Below, piece after piece: positions 10,434 through 22,412 of a stretch of 64,000 bases of DNA. The stretch spans positions 206,001-270,000 of the forward strand of contig JAODUO010000151.1 in NCBI GenBank assembly GCA_025642075.2, written 5' to 3'. How positions within the stretch are numbered: position 1 is the stretch's first letter; every line of letters begins with the position of its first letter. Source of the DNA: Ridgeia piscesae (taxonomy: Eukaryota > Annelida > Polychaeta > Sabellida > Siboglinidae). A program made the translations under genes and the position numbers. Below the pieces are notes generated by a model. The model saw only the letters and a list, made by a program, of their open reading frames with translations, ran no database searches and had not been told where the DNA came from.

Positions 10434-13409
10434 CTACTGAACAGCCGACTGCAGCTGGAGCATGCTCAGTGCTGCCTCTGGTTCGTCACCGGGCGAACAC
10501 ATCAGTATCGCATAACGATGTTCATTGCTGTCCTCACCACCAGGTGCCGCCACCTCCACAATGGTCGTCTGTACGCCGCATGAGTTCGCTTCCTTGTAGA
10601 TGACTTCCTGCAGTGGCTCAGAGTCGCCCTCACAAGCCGACACAGTCTCCTCCGCACCAGTACACATCTGGTACTCGCTGTCGTCTCCGCCCACCTTCAG
10701 AATGTAGGTCACTTCCTGCTGCTGGATCCCCGCACACTGCAGCTCCTCAGTGCTGCCATCTACTGTCTCGGTATGCACCTCCTCCGTGAGTGGCTCGATA
10801 GTGATTGCATTCGTCAGGTCAGCCATTGACGCCGGAGTCAGCTGGAACATGGTGGAGTCAAAGAGCAAGACCTGCTCCGTGTTGTCGCCTTGTTCATGTC
10901 GCAGGACTTCCTCCGCATTGGCCACGTCCTGCATGAAGGCTGCGTGGCTCTGGGCCAGTACGACCTGGTGACCTTCACTGGGGGTGTCACCCGTGGGCGA
11001 GTTGAACTCACACTGAGGTGATTCGCTGGTGGTGGTCACCTCCACCCCTTCACCCAGGTACTGGATGGTAATGTTCTGCGGCACACTGACGACGCCCTCA
11101 CGCTTCTTGTCGTGGCCCGTCTTCCTGCGATGTCGATAGTAGCTTGAGTGGTTCACAAATGCCATCTCACACTCCAGACACACATACGGCTTCTCTTTGG
11201 TGTGTGACACCAGGTGGCGCAACAGGTGTGTCTTCTTCTTGTAGAACTTCAGGCAGATCGGACACTGGTGTTTGCTGCCGACCTTGTGAACCTGGCTGAC
11301 GTGGTTCGCAAGTTGCTTTGTGGTGGCGCCACGGTAGAAGCATTGGTCAGTGAAGGGACATCCGTAGATGCGGTCAGGCTGATGGTACTCGCGGTGCTGC
11401 TCAAACGCTGATGGGGAGTTTGTCTGATACTGGCACTGTTCGCACTTAAACTTCTTGTTGTGCACGCTACTGATATGTTTGCGTAAGTCTATCTCCATCT
11501 TTCCGATGTATTGGCACTGGGGGCAGCCATACTGCACGGTGCGCTCAACGTGGAAGCGCTGCACATGTTTGCGGACGGCGTCTTCCGACAGAAACTCCTG
11601 ACCACAGAACTCGCACACAGACTTCGGCCGATCGATAGCGTGAGTACGACAGTGGACATCGTACCGCTGACGTGTCGGGTACACTGCCAGACAGATCTCA
11701 CAAGTGAAACCTTCGCCTGTGTGCACCTTATAATGCTTGCGGAAGTTTGCGGTCACCGTGGTCTTGTAGTCACAGAACTCGCACTGGATCTGCACATTCT
11801 TGCACTTCTCGACATGTCTCACAAATGTCTTCTCATCAACGCCCGCCAGTGTCTTGCCGCACACCTCACAGACACGGTTGTGTTTGAAGTGCACCTTACG
11901 GTAGTGCCCCTTCATGTTGCCCTTCTTCTCAAATGCCTTCTTGCAAACGGGACAGCGGAACACCCCGATGATGTTCTTCACAATGCTTGTGTTGCGTAGT
12001 TTGGCTCGCAGGCCGCGGTGTGACACCAGGTGGATGAGCATACGATTCCACCCTGCACACTCATACTGACACTCAAAACACTTGTACAAGTCTCGCTTCT
12101 CTACACTGATGGCACAGCCCTCTTTCTTGACGTCCTCCAAGTGGCAGTCCATATGGACATCCAGTTCACCGATGGTCGTGAAGAAACGCATCTTACAGAT
12201 GAGACAGCGATGTGTGCGAGGTCTCTTCCAACCAGCGTTCTGCCGCTTTGGTTTCTCAGCTGGTTGTGTCACGGGCGAAGGTGTCGATTCGGGTTTTTCT
12301 TTGGGCTCAGCTGCCGGGACTGGAACTGGGCTGGTGGACTGCCCTTCAGGGCCCACCTCTACTTTCTGTACTTCTGGCGGGTCAGACTTCACGAGGTCAA
12401 GTTTAACACTGTCTGGCACAGGTTCAGTTAGTTCACTTGGCTTTGGCTGAGAGGTCTCTGGCGTGATTGCAGAGAGCAGCCACAGTGGCTGGTAAGGAAC
12501 TAGAGCTTTGCTACTGCTCTTTGGCGAGTCCTCTATTTTACACACCTCATTGCTGGTCATTGAAGCGTCTTTCCTGGGACGCCCAACTTTGCGTTTCACA
12601 GGTGTCACCTGGTCTGCTTCTACCTCTGCAGCCTCACATAAACGTTCTTCTTTAATCGCAATGGCTTCAAAGTGTTCCACCTTTGGATACTTGCGTGGCC
12701 GCCCCCTGCCTCGCTTTGGCACTACCTCACACACCTCCTTCTTGATCTGTCGGGGAGTCAGATGAAGGTCTGCTTCACTGTGGTTGATCTTCCTCTTCAC
12801 TTCCCCCTCGTCCTCCAATTCCCACTTGATGGGAGCGGCGAGAAGTTCATTTATGTTAATGCGTTTGATAGCACCAGTGCTGCACCTAGTGGTGTGGTGG
12901 CGAGGCGGAACTGTTGACAAACAAATGGTTTCTACCACGTCTTCGACAGGACAGATCGGGCGCCTTTTCCGGCCACGTTTTGCCTTTTGTTTTACTTCAA
13001 CAACTTCCACGTTTGGCAGACTACCTGACGGGGCAGACTGACCACTAGGAACCTGCATGTCTGACTTGCCAATGCCTACAGGGTGTATTGCTCCAACTTC
13101 AGGTTTAACCACTTGCTGGGTAGCAGCAGTCGTACAACCATGTGGTGCCATCTTCAACTGCACAGCTGCCAGAGTGTCTCCATCACCATGGTTACCCGAT
13201 TTCATGCAAGGTCCCTTAACCATGTGATCAATCAGGTCTTGCAGTGTTGTCTTCTGAATTTGGCAGAATCTGCATGTGAACGAGACCTCAACATTTGCTA
13301 GTGTCTTGGCTATCTGTTCTTCTGTGAATGATGTCAGATCGCCTACTACGGCAGTAGTGGGCGTGTTGTCCTCGTTCTTGGACGCCATCCTGCTAACAAA
13401 ATGTTTCAT
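10434..13409 (-). CDS. AT-hook and 12-finger C2H2 zinc-finger protein
   Basis: This is one uninterrupted ORF of 991 codons. Numbered from the first Met, a CxxC...HxxxxxC cluster occurs at 46-68, AT-hook cores at 232-240 (KRGRGRPRK) and 272-280 (KRKVGRPRK), and a basic KRGRKRR patch at 144-150. A proline/serine/glutamate-rich linker follows, then twelve C2H2-type fingers from 400 to 766 (the fourth ends in Cys). Linkers are mostly non-canonical, unlike KRAB-type arrays. The last 220 residues are acidic and Gln/Glu-rich, possibly a transactivation region. The architecture suggests a nuclear DNA-binding regulator; I do not recognise a one-to-one orthologue. The Met at 13,388 (AGGATGG, A at -3 and G at +4) has a better start context than 13,409, and TTAGCAG just before it could be a splice acceptor, so the protein may begin at MASKNEDN. 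Confidence 0.9.
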   Translation of the reverse strand: MKHFVSRMASKNEDNTPTTAVVGDLTSFTEEQIAKTLANVEVSFTCRFCQIQKTTLQDLIDHMVKGPCMKSGNHGDGDTLAAVQLKMAPHGCTTAATQQVVKPEVGAIHPVGIGKSDMQVPSGQSAPSGSLPNVEVVEVKQKAKRGRKRRPICPVEDVVETICLSTVPPRHHTTRCSTGAIKRININELLAAPIKWELEDEGEVKRKINHSEADLHLTPRQIKKEVCEVVPKRGRGRPRKYPKVEHFEAIAIKEERLCEAAEVEADQVTPVKRKVGRPRKDASMTSNEVCKIEDSPKSSSKALVPYQPLWLLSAITPETSQPKPSELTEPVPDSVKLDLVKSDPPEVQKVEVGPEGQSTSPVPVPAAEPKEKPESTPSPVTQPAEKPKRQNAGWKRPRTHRCLICKMRFFTTIGELDVHMDCHLEDVKKEGCAISVEKRDLYKCFECQYECAGWNRMLIHLVSHRGLRAKLRNTSIVKNIIGVFRCPVCKKAFEKKGNMKGHYRKVHFKHNRVCEVCGKTLAGVDEKTFVRHVEKCKNVQIQCEFCDYKTTVTANFRKHYKVHTGEGFTCEICLAVYPTRQRYDVHCRTHAIDRPKSVCEFCGQEFLSEDAVRKHVQRFHVERTVQYGCPQCQYIGKMEIDLRKHISSVHNKKFKCEQCQYQTNSPSAFEQHREYHQPDRIYGCPFTDQCFYRGATTKQLANHVSQVHKVGSKHQCPICLKFYKKKTHLLRHLVSHTKEKPYVCLECEMAFVNHSSYYRHRRKTGHDKKREGVVSVPQNITIQYLGEGVEVTTTSESPQCEFNSPTGDTPSEGHQVVLAQSHAAFMQDVANAEEVLRHEQGDNTEQVLLFDSTMFQLTPASMADLTNAITIEPLTEEVHTETVDGSTEELQCAGIQQQEVTYILKVGGDDSEYQMCTGAEETVSACEGDSEPLQEVIYKEANSCGVQTTIVEVAAPGGEDSNEHRYAILMCSPGDEPEAALSMLQLQSAVQ
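13391..13404 (-). promoter_or_regulatory. Possible 3' splice site before the zinc-finger start
   Basis: On the minus strand TTTTGTTAGCAG|GATGGCG would place the ATG at 13,388 right at the start of an exon, with the 5' UTR on an unseen upstream exon. Confidence 0.3.
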
Positions 13410-13428
13410 GATTCAGGTATGCTAAATG

Positions 13429-13505
13429 ATTATTGAAGTTCATTCCAGATGATAACTGATAATATATACTAGAATCAGTTATCTTCTGGAATGAATTTCA
13501 ATAAT
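13429..13505. repeat. 77-nt near-perfect hairpin upstream of zinc-finger gene
   Basis: Arms 13,429-13,460 and 13,474-13,505 pair over 32 positions, with one G-T type pair and one mismatch, closing a 13-nt AT-rich loop. Size and pairing would suit a palindromic MITE or a pre-miRNA-like hairpin. It is about 20-40 nt upstream of the candidate start codons. Confidence 0.8.
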
Positions 13506-15665
13506 GATATATTAAATTAAATTGTAATTCTCAGAAAAATAAGTTAAATAAATTCCTAAACTGGCATTAAGATAATAAAACCACAATTATGATTGTAATG
13601 TATAATACTGTATATGCCCGCCACCCTATCCTATATTGATGGAAGATTTCTTTGTTAGTTGACCAAACAATATGCATAATGCTCATGAAAATGTGCCAGA
13701 ATGGATGTAAAGTAAAAATTTAAAACATGTCGATTTCAATGGCTCGTGGCCATGATATGGACCAGTGTGGAACATGAGGTGTACTACAGTAGATTCTTTT
13801 AGATCAACACAACCAAATATGTAGTACCAGTACATATCTCTGATTAACCATTTCCGATGAAAAAATTACTCTGAATGAAGTTACACAAGTTATTACATTC
13901 TTCACAATGCTTAATAATTTCATCTTCTCTGTGTAAATATGAAAATGTGGTAATGACCAGTCATATTTAAATATATATTATATTTAAATGGTAAATAATA
14001 TACAAGGTGGTATTACACTTATCTTAAATGTAATCAATGCTAAATAAATTAGTTCCTGGTTGAACAAATAAATATGTCTTGAATCAACCAACTTCTACCC
14101 ACTATTTGAACAGAACTGCAAGCTCCTTAAAACATTACACATTTGGATGTCAAGCCCACCATTCACTGGCCACTCTAGGGGTCTACAGTTCACCTCAGGG
14201 TTCCACATATGTCAACTCAAGACGTGTAGACATTGTTACAGAAAAAATAACTTAAACAAACAATAGGTCATTTAACAACCTCTAATCTAAGGCTAGCTAA
14301 CACAAGTCAACCTTTGGATGGACATTTTTCTAAGTTTTCTATACAATTTTACCTTATACTCCTAGCACATTTGTTTCAGCATTCTCGCAAATTGGACACC
14401 CTTAATATTGTAATAGTCTTGAAATCTTATTGGATATTAAAGATTTGATTCGGTTTCTTTACACAGTTTGTCTGTTGTGTTAATAAAGACCAATGCGTGC
14501 AACAGGAATATTTTCGTTATTATTATATGCACAGCAAGCAAAAAACAAGTACCCAGGCCAAGGCATATATTTTTGGACAATTTAATTATATTAATAATTT
14601 TATTTGAAATAACATTAATTCTCAATGTTATATAACTTTTATTATGTTGAACTGGCATGGCACTGGCTATTGTAACTAAGTAGTTATTTGGCCCATGGCA
14701 TGTGTTGAGCCTCTGTCAGTTTGTGGCCTGTGCCGTGGCTGTGTGGGTGTTTTACTGTTTAGCCTACAGTCCAGGCCTAATTAATGCAACCATAATAATA
14801 CAATTTTTTTTTTTAAATATGATTAGACTATTACAATATTAATACAGTGAACTGGGTGTTACAAACTCTGAATTAATAAAGACGATAGCATAAATATGAT
14901 TGTTTTAATTAGTCTGTCCTTTTTTAGCAGACGCCCAGTACTAGTACTGTAGCAGTACGTGCAGTCCGCAATCGCCCGTCTAGTTTTTTTTCGAATACGA
15001 TAATTGTTGAGTGAAATTGTCGAAGTAGTGTTTGAAAACCATTGTCTAAATGTCTAAGTAGCGGACTAGGTTAAGAAATCCGTTTTCGACGATATAACAA
15101 TACACATCCTCATCACTGTGGCAACAGCAAAATTTTAATAACATAAGCTTTTTTGTGTCGAGAACAATTTCCGAACTCGTACATGAAAGATGTGACCCCT
15201 AAAATTCCCTTTGTATGTTCTACGTAGACGTAAAGCATATGGATTTTAACGTTATATACATTGCGTATAAGGTCCTGGTAAACATGTTACCTGTGAGATT
15301 CAAGCTAGAGGACGTCTATGCTACCGAAAATTGACACAAAGCCGAATTCGGATTGAATTTTTTGAATTTCTTGTAGCCGACGCATCCGCCATGACACAGT
15401 CATCACAACCATAAAGTGGGGAGTATGTCGTTAAAAATAAATCCGACTTCTGCATAAGAATAACAAATAATTAAGCTTTTCTCAAATCACTGATGTATGT
15501 ATAATGTGCAACTAAACACATTTTAGTGAAATGCCTTCATAAACTAACGAGTGAATATGTATTAAACTTATGATTTGCAAACACGACGAATGTTGGCAAA
15601 ATTAACGCGCGTGCGTGATCAAAATAGCGTTATAGTAGTCCACACAACGGCGCCACTATCACATT
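13506..15665. other. AT-rich region without recognisable gene
   Basis: Probably the upstream flank or 5' intron of the zinc-finger gene. No exon, RNA gene or long repeat is evident. Confidence 0.5.
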
Positions 15666-15929
15666 TTAATTAGTTAGCGGTCCACTATGTGGCACCACAA
15701 TTACATGAGTAATCTTGGGATACATGTGTAGTCTGAAACAAGCATAGATCTTTGCAATGTTCCGCGTTCTGCCCACGCTACCCATCCGTGCTCTCTGGAC
15801 CGTTTTAATGTGATTCCTCGATGAGTCTTGGGGGATCGGTGCAACTGTTTTTTCGTGTGATTCAAACATTCTGAACGTCGCGCCGCGAACAAGTCTGAGC
15901 AACTGTCTTTCCCCTTCTTCCGACGCCAT
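15666..15929 (-). CDS. Hypothetical small ORF (87 aa)
   Basis: ATG at 15,929 sits in a good context (GCTCATGGCG) and opens 87 codons beginning MASEEGERQLLRLVRG. The product is basic and matches nothing I know. It lies in a GC-rich patch about 2.5 kb upstream of the zinc-finger gene on the same strand, so it could be an upstream first exon, a separate small gene or chance. The 200 bp to its right contain irregular CTTCCGATGTC repeats. Confidence 0.2.
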   Translation of the reverse strand: MASEEGERQLLRLVRGATFRMFESHEKTVAPIPQDSSRNHIKTVQRARMGSVGRTRNIAKIYACFRLHMYPKITHVIVVPHSGPLTN

Positions 15930-16399
15930 GAGCCGACAGCGGACCCAGTTACTGAAGCTCCGGCGAAAAATGGTTAAGCACAATTCCCCCCGTCTTCTGA
16001 TGTCTCTTTCCCGTCTTTCAATCTTTCCCCGCCTCCGTCTACCGATGTCCCTCCCCTTTCTTCCGATGTCTCTACCCATGTCTTCAAAAGTTTCTCCTTT
16101 CTGACTTCAGCAGCGATCCCACCGTCTTCCGATGACCCTCCCCGACTTGTGATGCATGGTTCGGCTGGGAAGAACGAAGGGTTGCCGAGTCTCAAGAGGT
16201 TCTAAGGGCGGCTGAATCGCTTTAATAACCGTTGCCCAAACATAAGAACATGCCATGTAGTGGATATGGGACCAGGATTCAATGAGTGAGTTGGTTTGAC
16301 TCGCTCCTATTTAATCATTGTAAATTTCGGTATTTTTGGGAATAACTTAATTAATATACATTTATGTGCGAAAACAATAATATGGTGCCCCATTATATC

Positions 16400-16464
16400 T
16401 GTCTGTATGTATGTATGTATGTATGTATGTATGTATGCGTGTATGCGTGTATGCGTGTATGTAC

Positions 16465-16556
<92 letters not shown>
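16400..16556. repeat. (TATG)n followed by (TA)n
   Basis: TATG and TGTATGCG units to about 16,460, then pure TA to 16,556. Confidence 0.9.
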
Positions 16557-16558
<2 letters not shown>

Positions 16559-17461
16559 ACCTCATGAGCCTGGGCCATCGAGGCTAGAATCGGTTAGGAT
16601 ATTCCCAAATTCTGGGGAATTCCCCAATACGCTAGTATACACCGTGGTGTTTCTAATAGGGCCTGCAAGTCTCGCGCGCGAAAACGAGGCTGGGGGCAGT
16701 TGGGGGCAGGAGGTCCATTTACTCCATGTTAACATATAGGACTTAGTTTTGTTTTGGTCGTAATAATCGAACTGTCCGGAAATAGCGTATTTCAGTTATA
16801 TTGTCCGAAGGATTATTACAAGCAGAAACAGTGGAACACTTTGCCGGTGACAATGATCACGGAAATCATGAATTTTAATCGATTATTATGGTGGTTGCCA
16901 TGGCAATAGCGGCAAGTACTTGTGTTTGGCGATCTTGACTAATAATGAACAGTGCCAGTTTTCGCGCAGTACAACCTGTTTGGGCCAAACGTATACATAT
17001 GTCATGATTATGTGCATTTAGACAACTTGTCAGATATAAGTGCTTATCGAAACTACAACGTACAGCAATGTAAAACGCAAATCCCGTAAAAGACACATAC
17101 AGCTTAGCATCGTACGTGTCAATTATCTGCACTACGTAAATCGCTATGTGCCTATGATAGTGTGATAAACTCAATATTAAATCGGACATTTAAGATAAGA
17201 AACGTATAACATAAGATATTTATAAACTGATTTTCCTAGTATTCATCAGTCGGAAGCTACAACTGTCATCCATCGTTAGAATATTATTCTTGTGTCCAGT
17301 CCCCAATTAGTCTCGCTTAGTCGCCAATAAGCTCCAGTCGCGCGGAGTCACGCCATGTATCGTGACCCACTTACAGGCCCTATTATTTCGTTTGTTATAA
17401 ATTGTCCTAATTTAATATAACTTTGTTTAATTTTGAACACATGTGATGTGTTTATAATTAT
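16557..17461. other. No gene seen
   Basis: Mixed-composition DNA with short chance ORFs only. Confidence 0.5.
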
Positions 17462-17700
17462 ATGCATACATACATACATACATACATACATACATACATA
17501 CATACATACATACATACATACATACATACATACATACATACATACATACATACATACATACATACATACATACATACATACATACGCACACGCACACGCA
17601 CACGCACACGCACACGCACACGCACACGCACACGCACACGCACACGCACACGCACACGCACACGCACACGCACACGCACACGCACACACAACACACAACA
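17462..17700. repeat. (CATA)n then (CACACG)n compound array
   Basis: About 120 bp of CATA switches abruptly at about 17,585 to about 100 bp of CACACG, then to ACACA-rich variants. The following 17,745-17,795 reads, in reverse, AGTGGCGTAGCCAGGATG, which resembles a terminal repeat of some hAT-like MITEs; no second end was found. Confidence 0.9.
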
Positions 17701-17709
17701 CACAACACA

Positions 17710-17740
<31 letters not shown>

Positions 17741-18207
17741 TTTGCTTGGTTGTCGGGTGGCCCCCTCCAATGCAACATCCTGGCTACGCCACTATTCATG
17801 GTTGAAATGTCTTTACCCGGTACCAAAGATGATTTTGATCATTGTTAGTAATTGCGGTAGTATTTTGGTAACTCTGACTAATTTATAACAATATCAATTC
17901 AATAACATTTAAATAAATTATGAATTAGTAATGATTTCGTTCTTTTCATGATTTTATTAATCATAAATGGCGAGCTTTCTTGTAACTGCCCATATCTTGT
18001 TTGCGCCATGATCTTGGTTGCACGTCGTGGCTTTCAGCAATTTTATTGCTAGGCCATTGTCCCGAAGTCGTGAGGTATTTGTACGTCAAGTTCTGTGGGG
18101 ATTTGGATACTCTGAGATGGTTGTTTTGTGGGACACATGATCACGTTGGTGGCATCGTCGTGGCTTTCGGCATGTTGTACCGCTGGGCCAGGCTGTGTCC
18201 TCGGAGT

Positions 18208-21200
18208 GTTTGAGGTTTTGGTACGGTCGGAGTGTGTGAGGGTTTGGTACCGTCGAGTGTGTGAGGGTTTGGTACGGTCACGTGTGAGGGTTGGTACGGT
18301 CGAGTGTGTGAGGGTTTGGTACGGTCGAGTGTGTGAGGGTTTGGTACGGTCGGAGTGTGTGAGGGTTGGTACGGTCGAGTGTGTGAGGGTTGGGTACGGT
18401 CGGAGTGTGTGAGGGTTTGGTACGGTCGGAGTGTGTGAGGGTTTGGTACGGTCGGAGTGTGTGAGGGTTGGGTACGGTCGGAGTGTGTGAGGGTTGGTAG
18501 GTCGGAGTGTGGAGGTTGGGTACGGTCGGAGTGTGTGAGGGTTGGGTACGGTCGGAGTGTGTGAGAGGTGTTGGGGTACGTCGGAGTGTGGAGGGTTGGG
18601 TACGGTCGGAGTGTGAGGGTTGGGTACGGTCGGAGTGTGTGAGGGTTGGGTACGGTCGGAGTGTGTGAGGGTTTGGTACGGTCGGAGTGTGTGAGGGTTG
18701 GGTACGGTCGGAGTGTGTGAGGGTTGGGTACGGTCGGAGTGTGTGAGGGTTTGGTACGGTCGGAGTGTGTGAGGGTTGGGTACGGTCGGAGTGTGAGGGT
18801 TGGGTACGGTCGGAGGTGTGAGGGTTGGGTACGGTCGGAGTGTGTGAGGGTTGGGTACGGTCGGAGTGTGTGAGGGTTGGGTACGGTCGGAGTGTGTGAG
18901 GGTTGGGTACGGTCGGAGTGTGTGAGGGTTGGGTACGGTCGGAGTGTGTGAGGGTTGGGTACGTCGGAGTGTGTGAGGGTTGGTACGGTCGGAGTGTGTG
19001 AGGGTTGGTACGTCGGAGTGTGTGAGGGTTGGGTACGGTCGGAGTGTGTGAGGGTTGGGTACGGTCGGAGTGTGTGAGGGTTGGGTACGTCGGAGTGTGT
19101 GAGGGTTGGTACGGTCGGAGTGTGTGAGGGTTGGTACGGTCGGAGTGTGTGAGGGTTGGGTACGGTCGGAGTGTGTGAGGGTTGGGTACGGTCGGAGTGT
19201 GTGAGGGTTGGGTACGGTCGGAGTGTGTGAGGGTTGGGTACGGTCGGAGTGTGTGAGGGTTTGGGTACGGTCGGAGTGTGTGAGGGTTGGGTACGGTCGG
19301 AGTGTGTGAGGGTTGGGTACGGTCGGAGTGTGTGAGGGTTGGGTACGGTCGGGTGTGTGAGGGTTGGTACGTCGGAGTGTGTAGGGTTGGGTACGGTCGG
19401 AGTGTGTGAGGGTTGGGTACGGTCGGAGTGTGTGAGGGTTGGGTACGGTCGGAGTGTGTGAGGGTTGGGTACGGTCGGAGTGTGTGAGGGTTGGGTACGT
19501 CGGAGTGTGTGAGGGTTGGGTACGGTCGGAGTGTGTGAGGGTTGGGTATGGTCGGAGTGTGTGAGGGTTGGGTATAGTCGGAGTGTGTGAGGGTTGGGTA
19601 CGGTCGGAGTGTGTGAGGGTTGGGTACGGTCGGAGTGTGTGAGGGTTGGGTACGGTCGGAGTGTGTGAGGGTTGGGTACGGTCGGAGTGTGTGAGGGTTG
19701 GGTATAGTCGGAGTGTGTGAGGGTTGGGTACGGTCGGAGTGTGTGAGGGTTGGGTACGGTCGGAGTGTGTGAGGGTTGGGTACGGTCGGAGTGTGTGAGG
19801 GTTGGGTACGGTCGGAGTGTGTGAGGGTTGGGTACGGTCGGAGTGTGTGAGGGTTGGGTACGGTCGGAGTGTGTGAGGGTTGGGTACGGTCGGAGTGTGT
19901 GAGGGTTGGGTACGTCGGAGTGTGTGAGGGTTGGGTACGGTCGGAGTGTGTGAGGGTTGGGTACGGTCGGAGTGTGTGAGGGTTGGGTACGGTCGGAGTG
20001 TGTGAGGGTTGGGTACGGTCGGGGTGTGTGAGGGTTGGGTACGGTCGGAGTGTGTGAGGGTTGGGTAAGTCGGAGTGTGTGAGGGTTGGGTACGGTCGGA
20101 GTGTGTGAGGGTTGGGTACGGTCGGAGTGTGTGAGGGTTGGGTACGGTCGGAGTGTGTGAGGGTTGGTACGTCGGAGTGTGTGAGGGTTGGGACGGTCGG
20201 AGTGTGTGAGGGTTGGGTACGTGTCGGAGTGTGTGAGGGTTGGGTACGGTCGGAGTGTGTGAGGGTTGGGTACGGTCGGAGTGTGTGAGGGTTGGGTACG
20301 GTCGGAGTGTGTGAGGGTTGGGTACGGTCGGAGTGTGTGAGGGTTGGGTACGGTCGGAGTGTGTGAGGGTTGGGTACGGTCGGAGTGTGTGAGGGTTGGG
20401 TATAGTCGGAGTGTGTGAGGGTTGGGTACGGTCGGAGTGTGTGAGGGTTGGGTACGTGTCGGAGTGTGTGAGGGTTGGGTACGGTCGGAGTGTGTGAGGG
20501 TTGGGTACGGTCGGAGTGTGTGAGGGTTGGGTACGGTCGGAGTGTGTGAGGGTTGGTACGGTCGGAGTGTGTGAGGGTTGGGTACGTCGGAGTGTGTGAG
20601 GGTTGGGTACGGTCGGAGTGTGTGAGGGTTGGGTATACGGTCGGAGTGTGTGAGGGTTGGGTACGGTCGGAGTGTGTGAGGGTTGGGTATAGTCGGAGTG
20701 TGTGAGGGTTTGGTACGGTCGGAGTGTGTGAGGGTTGGGTACGGTCGGAGTGTGTGAGGGTTGGGTACGTTCGGAGTGTGTGAGGGTTGGGTACGGTCGG
20801 AGTGTGTGAGGGTTGGTACGGTCGGAGTGTGTGAGGGTTGGTACGGTCGGAGTGTGTGAGGGTTGGGTACGGTCGGGGTGTGTGAGGGTTGGGTACGGTC
20901 GGAGTGTGAGGGTTGGTACGGTCGGAGTGTGTGAGGGTTGGGTACGGTCGGGGTGTGTGAGGGTTGGGTACGGTCGGAGTGTGTGAGGGTTGGGTACGGT
21001 CGGAGTGTGTGAGGGTTGGTACGGTCGGAGGTGTGAGGGTTGGGTACGGTCGGGGTGTGTGAGGGTTGGGTACGGTCGGAGTGTGTGAGGGTTGGGTACG
21101 GTCGGAGTGTGTGAGGGTTGGTACGGTCGGAGTGTGTGAGGGTTGGGTACGGTCGGGGTGTGTGAGGGTTGGGTACGGTCGGAGTGTGTGAGGGTTGGGT

Positions 21201-22412
21201 ACGGTCGGGGTGTGTGAGGGTTGGGTACGGTCGGGGTGTGTGAGGGTTGGTACGGTCGGAGTGTGTGAGGGTTGGGTACGGTCGGAGTGTGTGAGGGTTG
21301 GGTACGGTCGGAGTGTGTGAGGGTTGGGTACGGTCGGAGTGTGTGAGGGTTGGGTACGGTCGGAGTGTGGAGGGTGTGTGAGGGTTGGGTACGGTCGGAG
21401 TGTGTGAGGGTTGGGTACGGTCGGAGTGTGTGAGGGTTGGGTACGGTCGGGGTGTGTGAGGGTTGGGTACGGTCGGGGTGTGTGAGGGTTGGTACGGTCG
21501 GAGTGTGTGAGGGTTGCGTACGGTCGGAGTGTGTGAGGGTTGGGTACGGTCGGAGTGTGTGAGGGTTGGGTACGGTCGGAGTGTGTGAGGGTTGGTACGG
21601 TCGGAGTGTGTGAGGGTTGCGTACGGTCGGAGTGTGTGAGGGTTGGGTACGGTCGGAGTGTGTGAGGGTTGGTACGGTCGGAGTGTGTGAGGGTTGGTAC
21701 GGTCGGAGTGTGTGAGGGTTGGGTACGGTCGGAGTGTGTGAGGGTTGGGTACGGTCGGAGTGTGTGAGGGTTGGGTACGGTCGGAGTGTGTGAGGGTTGG
21801 GTACGGTCGGAGTGTGTGAGGGTTGGTACGGTCGGAGTGTGTGAGGGTTGGGTACGGTCGGAGTGTGTGAGGGTTGGGTACGGTCGGAGTGTGTGAGGGT
21901 TGGGTACGGTCGGGGTGTGTGAGGGTTGGGTACGGTCGGAGTGTGTGAGGGTTGGGTACGGTCGGAGTGTGTGAGGGTTGGGTACGGTCGGAGTGTGTGA
22001 GGGTTGGTACGGTCGGAGTGTGTGAGGGTTGGGTACGGTCGGAGTGTGTGAGGGTTGGGTACGGTCGGAGTGTGTGAGGGTTGGGTACGGTCGGAGTGTC
22101 GGAGTGTGTGAGGGTTGGGTACGGTCGGAGTGTGTGAGGGTTGGGTACGGTCGGAGTGTGTGAGGGTTGGGTACGGTCGGAGTGTGTGAGGGTTGGGTAC
22201 GGTCGGAGTGTGTGAGGGTTGGGTACGGTCGGAGTGTGTGAGGGTTGGGTACGGTCGGAGTGTGTGAGGGTTGGGTACGGTCGGAGTGTGTGAGGGTTGG
22301 GTACGGTCGGAGTGTGTGAGGGTTGGGTACGGTCGGAGTGTGTGAGGGTTGGGTACGGTCGGAGTGTGTAAGGGTTGGGTACGGTCGGAGTGTGTGAGGG
22401 TTGGGTACGGTC
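18208..22412. repeat. 26-bp minisatellite, about 4.2 kb, roughly 160 copies
   Basis: The unit contains GGTCGGAGTGTGTGAGGG followed by TTGGGTAC. Most copies are identical; a common variant lacks one or two G bases. The leftmost 500 bp are more divergent (GGTTTGGTACGG, GGTCGAGTG). On the minus strand the unit has no stop in any frame. Because 26 is not a multiple of three, every frame spells the same cyclic 26-residue Pro/Thr/His-rich peptide, giving two overlapping open frames of more than 1,400 codons. Each unit carries two G-runs, so the + strand is a potential G-quadruplex former. I see no start context, splice sites or non-repeat domain to support coding. Confidence 0.97.

Noticed and set aside
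17433..17888. Long ORFs of HTYI, RTRT or CVCV type across microsatellites
   Set aside because: They only translate simple repeats and have no non-repeat domain, start context or splice support. The same applies to similar ORFs at 28.8, 33.5, 48.3-49.4, 55.4-56.5, 60.4-61.1 and 63.4-64.0 kb.
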